Assembly: GCA_902805475.1 (NCBI GenBank)
Contig: CADCSX010000023.1
Location: 1,798,001-1,862,000 of the forward strand
DNA length: 64,000 bases
Direction: 5' to 3'
Origin: Entonaema liquescens
Taxonomy: Eukaryota; Ascomycota; Sordariomycetes; Xylariales; Xylariaceae
Part shown: positions 57,233 to 64,000 of the stretch, one piece after another
How positions within the stretch are numbered: position 1 is the stretch's first letter
How the letters are laid out: every line of letters starts with the position of its first letter
The notes under the pieces: model-generated
Told to the model about the DNA's origin: nothing
What the model saw: the letters and a program-made list of their open reading frames with translations, nothing else
Database searches by the model: none
Made by a program: the position numbers and the translations under genes

Positions 57233-58754
57233 TGCTTCCCGAATGCAGAGAGCTCAAGGAATCTTGATTTAGGATTGAGGCCTGGTAGAACCAGAAGAGA
57301 AAAAAAAAAACATCTCACCAGAAACAATTAACTAGACCAAAAGCTATTCCCATACCAATCGTCGCATACAATTAGGCAAATATAGCCTAAAAATTAGTCA
57401 ATTGGAAAGAAGAAATACCTCTACAGCTTCGGAAGTATTGACCTCAGAGCTTTGACCGTAAATTGGTTATGGAAAAGTCGGTGCGCGCGTGTTGTCATCA
57501 TGGGCGCAATCGAGTTGTAAATTCCCGCAAGATCAGAAAGTTCATGGGGTGCTCCTGCTCTTTTGCTTTGGAGATGGGATGTGGAGTCGAAGCTGTCCAG
57601 GTACCGAAAGGTGGAGCATGCAGGGACCGAGTCACACTGTGACTTGTACTTCCCTATCAGTAGTAGACTTCGTGAGCTGTACACCTTACCTAAATCAGTA
57701 GCTAAATAGGTATAGTTACAAGGCCACCCACTTAGGATTGCGTGGGATGCATCGTACCTTCGGCCCCTGAGTACTAATGGCGCATAGAAGCAATTTCCCC
57801 AGGGACGAGGTTAGCTAAGCTAGCTACACGTGCGTCTGAATGTAAACGTCAATGTCAACAAACCTTAAGGTTAACGGGGCAAAATGTACAATGTGTATGA
57901 CTGAAGACATCAGCTCGAAGTTAATTTGCGATATAAACTACTGTGACTACCTAATGCGAGTTTATGTACCTAAGTTAGGTATTGTAGGTTTGTAGGTTTA
58001 TACATTGATGATGCATTGAGTTATTAAAGATGCTGTTGTCCCTTAAGCTTTTGCGGCGCAACTAGCACCTCGGCAACGAAAGTATTCTACAAAATCACGC
58101 GTGAACTATGTACAAACACGTACCTTAAACAATAAGTCCAGAGGAGTTGCAAGTGGTATTTTTGAATATCGCCCTGGCTTGGCCAATTGGGATCTATTAG
58201 ATGTTAAGTAGTGGGTCCGGTGGAAACACGCAGAAGGCAAGTCCACACTGTGCTAGTCTGTACTGATACTTCCATGTAGTGAGCCACTGGAAGCTTGGTC
58301 GACGAGGGGCCCCACTTCTCGGAATTAGCTGCTCTCTCATGTCACTCTGTTTCTCTCACCTTATAAAGAAATTGCTCTCCCACGTTGGACGCGCTTTCTC
58401 TTTTTTTCCTTCCCATCACGTTGAAGACTTTCGGCTGCTCTGGCTTGTCAATTCCCCCCCAAGGTCGTCCGTGGTGCCTTCCCGCCAAATCTCCCCTCTC
58501 CCCTCCCTTTTGCGTGATTAGTCTGAACGTCGTCCACCTCCAACTCACGACAATCATACCTCACCATAAAAAAACATCGTCAAATACCTATCTTTCAACC
58601 TAATCAGCATTCCAATCGGATCCTATTGTCGCCCACCCAGCTCGCCTAACCTGGACTAATAATAATAATTACTTGGACTCGGTCCTCAATCTCTATTCTA
58701 ATTCGGGTTTGACAATTAAGCATCGCTTAACAGTCACAACCAAAACTCGCCATC

Positions 58755-61713
58755 ATGGCTGAGTCCAACGCCGCCGCGCCGGCACTTCACACAAATATCG
58801 AGTCGGGTAATTTCGACGAGAAGGAGGCCCATCGCGCCCAAGATCCTACTGTTGCCAAGCCTGTTAAGGGCGAGGAAGAAGAGGAGGATGAGGACATTGA
58901 TGCCTTAATCGAGGACCTCGAGTCGCAAGATGGTAACGCCTTCGACGTTGAGGAAGAGGAAGAAGGACAGCCTGGTGGTGCCGGCCGTGTTGTACCGGAG
59001 GAGATGCTCCAGACCGATACCCGAGTTGGTCTGACAGAAGGTATGTTTAACATTTGTGACGGGATCGTATGTCTACGTGAAAACACAAACTAACTAGAAC
59101 ACAGCTGAGGTTTCAAACCGCCGCCGAAAGTATGGTCTTAACCAGATGAAGGAGGAGAAGGAGAATCTCATCCTCAAGTTCTTTGTAAGCATTATCGCCA
59201 CATATCATGCTCATTACCGTGTCCTAACCAATCACAGGGTTTCTTTATCGGTCCTATCCAATTCGTTATGGAGGCTGCTGCCGTCCTTGCCGCCGGTTTG
59301 GAAGACTGGGTCGATTTTGGTGTCATTTGCGCTCTGCTACTTCTTAACGCCTGTGTTGGTTTCATTCAGGAATTCCAGGCTGGTTCAATTGTCGATGAGT
59401 TGAAGAAGACTCTTGCCCTCAAGGCTGTTGTCCTCCGAGACGGAACTCTTAAGGAGGTTGAGGCTCCCCAAGTCGTCCCTGGTGATATCCTCCAGGTCGA
59501 AGAAGGTACCATTATCCCCGCTGATGGCCGAATCGTCACCGACGATGCTTTTCTACAAGTCGATCAATCTGCCATTACTGGTGAATCTCTCGCCGTCGAC
59601 AAGCACAAGGGTGACCAGTGCTTTGCTTCCTCAGCTGTCAAGCGTGGTGAGGCCTTCATGGTCGTTACCGCCACCGGTGACAACACTTTCGTCGGTCGTG
59701 CCGCTGCCCTCGTGAACCAGGCTTCTGCTGGTTCTGGTCACTTTACTGAGGTCCTCAACGGTATTGGAACTGTGTTGTTGATTCTCGTCGTCTTCACCCT
59801 CTTGGTTGTCTGGGTCTCCTCTTTCTACCGATCCAACCCCATTGTTGACATCCTCCGATTCACCCTTGCCATTACCATTGTTGGTGTCCCTGTCGGTCTC
59901 CCTGCCGTCGTCACCACCACCATGGCTGTCGGTGCCGCTTATCTTGCCAAGAAGAAGGCTATCGTTCAGAAGCTTTCCGCTATCGAGTCCCTTGCCGGTG
60001 TGGAGATTCTCTGCTCCGACAAGACTGGTACTTTGACCAAGAACAAGCTCTCTCTCTCTGAGCCTTACACTGTTGCTGGTGTTGACCCCGAAGACCTCAT
60101 GCTTACTGCCTGTCTCGCTGCCAGCCGCAAGAAGAAGGGTATTGACGCCATTGACAAGGCTTTCCTCAAGTCTCTCAAGTACTATCCTCGTGCCAAGGGT
60201 GTTCTATCTAAGTACATTGTCAAGGAGTTCTTCCCCTTCGACCCTGTCTCAAAGAAGGTTACTGCTGTCGTCGAGTCCCCTCAGGGTGAACGCATTACCT
60301 GTGTCAAGGGCGCTCCTCTTTTCGTTCTCAAGACTGTCGAGGAAGACCACCCCATCCCCGAAGAGATTGACCAGGCCTACAAGAACAAGGTTGCTGAATT
60401 CGCTACTCGTGGTTTCCGTTCTCTTGGTGTTGCCCGCAAGCGTGGTGAGGGTGCCTGGGAAATCCTTGGTATAATGCCTTGCTCTGACCCTCCTCGTCAC
60501 GACACTGCCCGTACTATCAACGAAGCCAAGCGTCTCGGTCTTTCCATCAAGATGCTTACTGGTGACGCTGTCGGTATCGCCCGTGAAACTTCCCGTCAAC
60601 TTGGTCTTGGTACCAACGTCTACAATGCTGAGCGTCTTGGTCTTGGTGGCGGTGGTGACATGCCCGGTTCTGAGGTTTACGATTTCGTTGAGGCTGCTGA
60701 TGGTTTCGCTGAGGTCTTCCCCCAACACAAGTACAATGTCGTCGAGATTCTGCAGCAGCGTGGTTACCTCGTTGCCATGACTGGTGATGGTGTGAACGAT
60801 GCCCCTTCATTGAAGAAGGCTGATACTGGTATTGCTGTTGAGGGTGCTTCCGATGCTGCCCGATCTGCCGCCGATATCGTTTTCCTTGCCCCCGGTCTAG
60901 GTGCCATCATTGATGCTCTTAAGACTTCCCGCCAGATTTTCCACCGTATGTACGCTTACGTCGTCTACCGTATCGCCCTTTCTCTTCACTTGGAGATTTA
61001 CCTTGGTCTGTGGATCGCAATCTTGAACCGATCGCTTAATATTGAGCTGGTTGTCTTTATTGCCATCTTCGCCGATGTTGCCACTCTTGCTATTGCCTAC
61101 GACAATGCCCCCTACTCGATGAGCCCTGTTAAGTGGAACTTGCCCAAGCTCTGGGGTATGTCCGTTCTCCTTGGTGTCGTCCTTGCCGTCGGTACCTGGA
61201 TTACTGTCACTACCATGTATGCTCAGGGTGAGAACGGTGGTATCGTCCAGAACAACGGTAACATGGACGAGGTTCTCTTCCTTGAGATCTCTCTTACTGA
61301 GAACTGGCTGATCTTCATTACCCGTGCTAATGGTCCCTTCTGGTCTTCTATCCCTTCGTGGCAGTTGACTGGTGCTATTCTCATTGTCGATATCCTTGCC
61401 ACCTGCTTCACCATCTGGGGTTTCTTCGAACACGGAGCGTTGACTCACATTGTCGCCGTCGTCCGTATTTGGATTTTCTCCTTCGGTGTTTTCTGTATCA
61501 TGGGTGGTGTTTACTACATCCTCCAGGACAGCGTTGGATTCGACAACCTCATGCACGGCAAGTCCCCCAAGGGCAGCCAAAAGCAGAGATCGCTCGAAGA
61601 CTTCGGTAAGTTATATTCCACTGATCATATTAAATTGTATGAACCTTCAGCTAACCTCTTTCATAGTCGTCTCTCTCCAACGTGTTTCTACCCAGCACGA
61701 AAAATCTCAATAG
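58755..61713 (+). CDS. PMA1: Plasma-membrane H+-ATPase
   Basis: This P3A-type ATPase pumps protons out of the cell and powers nutrient uptake. Exons: 58755-59040, 59105-59184, 59238-61605, 61667-61713; 926 residues. The acidic N-terminus (EEEEEDEDIDALIEDLESQD) is typical. Then SNRRRKYGLNQM, the actuator motif QSAITGESLAVDK, helix 4 with GVPVGLPAVVTTTMAVGA, the phosphorylation site CSDKTGTLTKN (Asp383), KGAPLFVL (nucleotide site), MLTGDAVGIARET, and VAMTGDGVNDAPSLKKADTG. The last exon of 47 bases encodes the regulatory tail VVSLQRVSTQHEKSQ, known to carry the Ser-Thr phosphorylation switch. Codon use is extremely biased to C/T-ending codons, indicating very high expression. The long upstream spacer probably contains its promoter. 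Confidence 0.98.
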
Positions 61714-62584
61714 ATCGTCTCCCGATGAAACGGGCGAGCCGCTCCTTTTGCGGTGGTCGTCGGTCGGGAAGGCTCCTAATTGGTGTTACATACTCTTGCC
61801 TTCGGTTTATAAATTAGATATACTCCGCATGGGCTCAGTTGTTCACTCCATTTCCTTGTAAACTGAAATACCACGGCGTATAGGCCTTCGGTTACGTCAT
61901 ACCCATGTCTCTTAGACTTAATTACGAATGAAAGAAATATAAAACTACGTGGTTTCCTGCATGAATGTGAAATCTGATGTTAGACTTGTCTTTTTCCGAA
62001 TTGTTCAAGCCTCGAATTTTTTTAATGCCTCTTCCTGTTGGTGAAGTGGATTTTGGAAGAAATTCCTTTAGTGAGGTGTTAAGTAGTTTTTAATTTTGTA
62101 GTTCTTGTTTAACCGGTATAACACCCCGCTGGTAGTATAGCGCAATGCCGGTGTGCGGGTCAAGTATGATACCAGCTTATTACATAGCTCAATGTTCGTA
62201 GCTTATTTGTTCCAGCAACAGACTCACCTACACATTATGTTGCATTGAAAGGCAATCCGATTCGACGTCACGTAAATATTAAATTGATTGCATACTTTAC
62301 ATGAGAATTACAAGTTAGATGGAGGCTCACTCCCCATTTTTCCATGTCCATCGTCTGCAAATCAGCAAGGTTTTTCTACAACCCATCATCCACTTTCCCT
62401 TACGAATCGGCAACTTCATGAAAATTAGCAACTTCCCCTACCACGCTGACGATTCCTTTTGACGAAGTGGTAATCTCCCCGTATCGATCAGTAACACATC
62501 TTTAGAAATTACCGGCTTGTTTCTTTAGACCACCGACCTTCCTCTTTACCACCACTGTTTAATTGTGTACTGGACTACGGCAAC
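61714..62584. other. Intergenic region between PMA1 and the DCAF4-like gene
   Basis: This is the PMA1 3' flank and the upstream region of the last gene. No coding or RNA feature is seen. Confidence 0.5.
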
Positions 62585-64000
62585 ATGGACCGTAGGGAGA
62601 TCCCAGGTTATTATTGGGGTGAGTTATACTTCTTATATAATATCCCTGCGATATTTTGTAGCTGCTTGTTGGCAATGATGTCGAACTAAATTCCCTTCTC
62701 CCATTGACGATCCCATATTCATTTTGCCGTATCTTATCGGCGGTCCTAAGTTTACTTACTGCTTTTTATGCCTTTTCCTCTTATTTTCTTTCCCTCCTCC
62801 CTTTCTTGTTGATGATCCTGGAACTTCCCACTATCTACTACTATCAGGGACTCCATTACCCCTTTTCCTTCTTATCAATGTCACCGTATCACTAATTTCT
62901 CCCGCCTAGATCCGGACAAGAAGCGTTACTTCAAAATTGAGCAACGCAAGACAGCTCCCCGTGATGTGGCTTGGTCTTCTGATAGTGTGAAGAAGCGCAA
63001 GCTTGAAGATGCAGAGGCTGCCGAACAGGCCCGCCAGGGTGCATTAAATAAGAAGCGCATTGTCCGTTCCGAGACCTTGGATCACCCTCTCATTGGCGGT
63101 TTCCTTCAACGTGAGCTCGGCGTGCCTAGACGTGACCACATCGCAGCTTCTTTTGCACATGGTATAGTAGAGAAGGGCGCTGTTGATTTCACCTGGGGCT
63201 GCCAACATACCACCCTTACACATATGGTCGTCACCAACAGAGGTCCTAAGGGTTTATGCAAGGTTTATGCAAGTAAGTTCATATTGAGAGCGTCGACAAA
63301 GTTATGAGCTAACTCTATAACCCTTAAGGTCCTGATGGAAGAGTATGCGATTCAGCCTATACCTTAAGAGACCTCGATTCGGGCAGGTACGATATTAACT
63401 ATAACTTCTCTAGTTATATTTATAGTCAAAGATCTACTAACGTAAACTTTGGTAATAGGATAGGCTCGAAATTTCGTAGGCTGTTAGACAATAGACAACC
63501 CTTTCACCTAGGACCAAACCATGAAGTGGTAGCGTCGCCCATGGCAAGCATCGGTTATAGCACCAAGTTAGATGCCTTGATATCAGTTCCTCGAAAATTC
63601 CAACGACACGACCCGGTCTTTGTCCGTTCCAATACGGATGTATATAATGCACGAGGAAATACCCCGTTAATCCGCCAGCCCGATGACAACTGCCTCAGTC
63701 ACATAAAGACACGTCTTCCTTGGAGTACCAGTAAGTAGAGTGGCCAACTTTATCTATAGTAACTCTAGGTAGAAAGCTGATAATGTCTTAACGCTAGACT
63801 TTACTGCATGTCGTGACCCTGTCGAGGCGTTATCGTTATGTGTAGCCCCTTCAATTAGTAACGATTTACTATGCGTGATCGGGACAACTCATGGCCTGGT
63901 ATACTGCAACGATCTCGGATACATGGCAGTGCCGTTTCCCTTGGGCCACTTCAACTTCAAAGACCCTATGGGCCGGCCGCCCACCAGTGATACCTTTGGT
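62585..64000 (+). CDS. DCAF4/WDR21-like WD40 protein, N-terminal part (partial)
   Basis: Exons: 62585-62618, 62910-63272, 63329-63386, 63459-63730, 63798 to the right edge; the frame is kept across all four introns. The start MDRREIPGYYWDPDKKRYFKI matches the N-terminal Leu/Ile-Pro-Gly-Tyr-Tyr-x-Asp-Pro-x-Lys motif of DCAF4 (WDR21) proteins, substrate receptors of Cul4-DDB1 ubiquitin ligases. A basic stretch follows (SDSVKKRKLEDAEAAEQARQ). Later parts include DHPLIGGFLQRELG, DPVEALSLCVAPS and CVIGTTHGLVYCND, which look like the first WD blades. The remaining propeller lies outside the window. Intron 1 is long for this window (291 bases) and T-rich. The identification rests mainly on the N-terminal motif. 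Confidence 0.8.

Larger units (their letters stand above)
49010..58754. other. 9.7 kb gene-free region
   Basis: This is by far the longest spacer. I find no family motif, no multi-exon frame and no intact transposon ORF. From about 49300 to 51900 it is A/T- and TA-rich. From 52750 to 53700 it is more GC-rich with overlapping meaningless frames. It holds A runs (52866-52880, 54731-54751), a GCGAGC-rich patch (55147-55170), a 13-base triple repeat (56492-56530) and a 13-base duplication (57207-57232). The last 450 bases upstream of PMA1 are C/T rich and must include its promoter. It may be decayed mobile-element sequence or a long regulatory region; sequence alone does not decide. Confidence 0.55.

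Noticed and set aside
59413..61713. Long frames on both strands inside PMA1
   Set aside because: These are shadows produced by the strong codon bias of PMA1.

Overview
The window is nuclear DNA from a filamentous ascomycete (Pezizomycotina, most likely a Sordariomycete). Three things point there. Most genes are split by short introns of about 50-130 bases with GTAAGT-type donors and CTAAC-like branch sites. The family set includes a Chs7-type chaperone paralogue, a MARVEL protein, fungal PMT2, YHM2 and PMA1. Fungal leader features such as pyrimidine-rich tracts are also present. Assignments rest on protein motifs I recognise; no database search was run. All exon coordinates were read by hand from splice signals and were checked for reading-frame closure.

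Layout, left to right: TFIIH subunit SSL1 (minus, runs off the left edge); Chs7-family chaperone (minus); a 4.5 kb spacer; MFS sugar transporter (plus, no AUG found); protein O-mannosyltransferase PMT2 (plus, with an 8-base exon); Rab4/Ypt4 GTPase (minus); choline-transporter-like protein (plus); an unrecognised 249-residue protein (plus); WWM1-like WW protein (plus, apparent frameshift); EMC subunit 7 (minus); O-acetylhomoserine sulfhydrylase (minus); MARVEL membrane protein (minus); peroxisomal-type long-chain acyl-CoA synthetase (plus, apparent 1-base frameshift); a 1162-residue WD40 protein (plus); Nrd1/Seb1-type transcription termination factor (minus); mitochondrial citrate synthase (plus); YHM2 citrate/oxoglutarate carrier (plus); a 9.7 kb gene-free stretch; plasma-membrane H+-ATPase PMA1 (plus); and a DCAF4/WDR21-like WD40 protein (plus, runs off the right edge).

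The content is core housekeeping: transcription and repair (SSL1, Nrd1/Seb1), secretion and ER quality (PMT2, EMC7, Chs7-like, Rab4), plasma-membrane energetics and uptake (PMA1, sugar transporter, choline-transporter-like, MARVEL), and central metabolism (citrate synthase, YHM2, MET17, FAA2-like). The only neighbouring pair with an obvious pathway link is citrate synthase with the citrate carrier. Gene spacing is loose, about one gene per 3.5 kb. Long spacers hold homopolymers, short tandem repeats and a recurrent CCTAGGTA palindrome. I saw no tRNA, rRNA, CRISPR, intact transposon or secondary-metabolite cluster, and I do not see a convincing novel multi-gene system. The observations most worth a second look are three coding anomalies (two frameshifts and a lost start), the 138-base pure A/T tract, the 8-base PMT2 exon, a four-run G-quadruplex motif, the Rab4 insertion, and the orphan gene.
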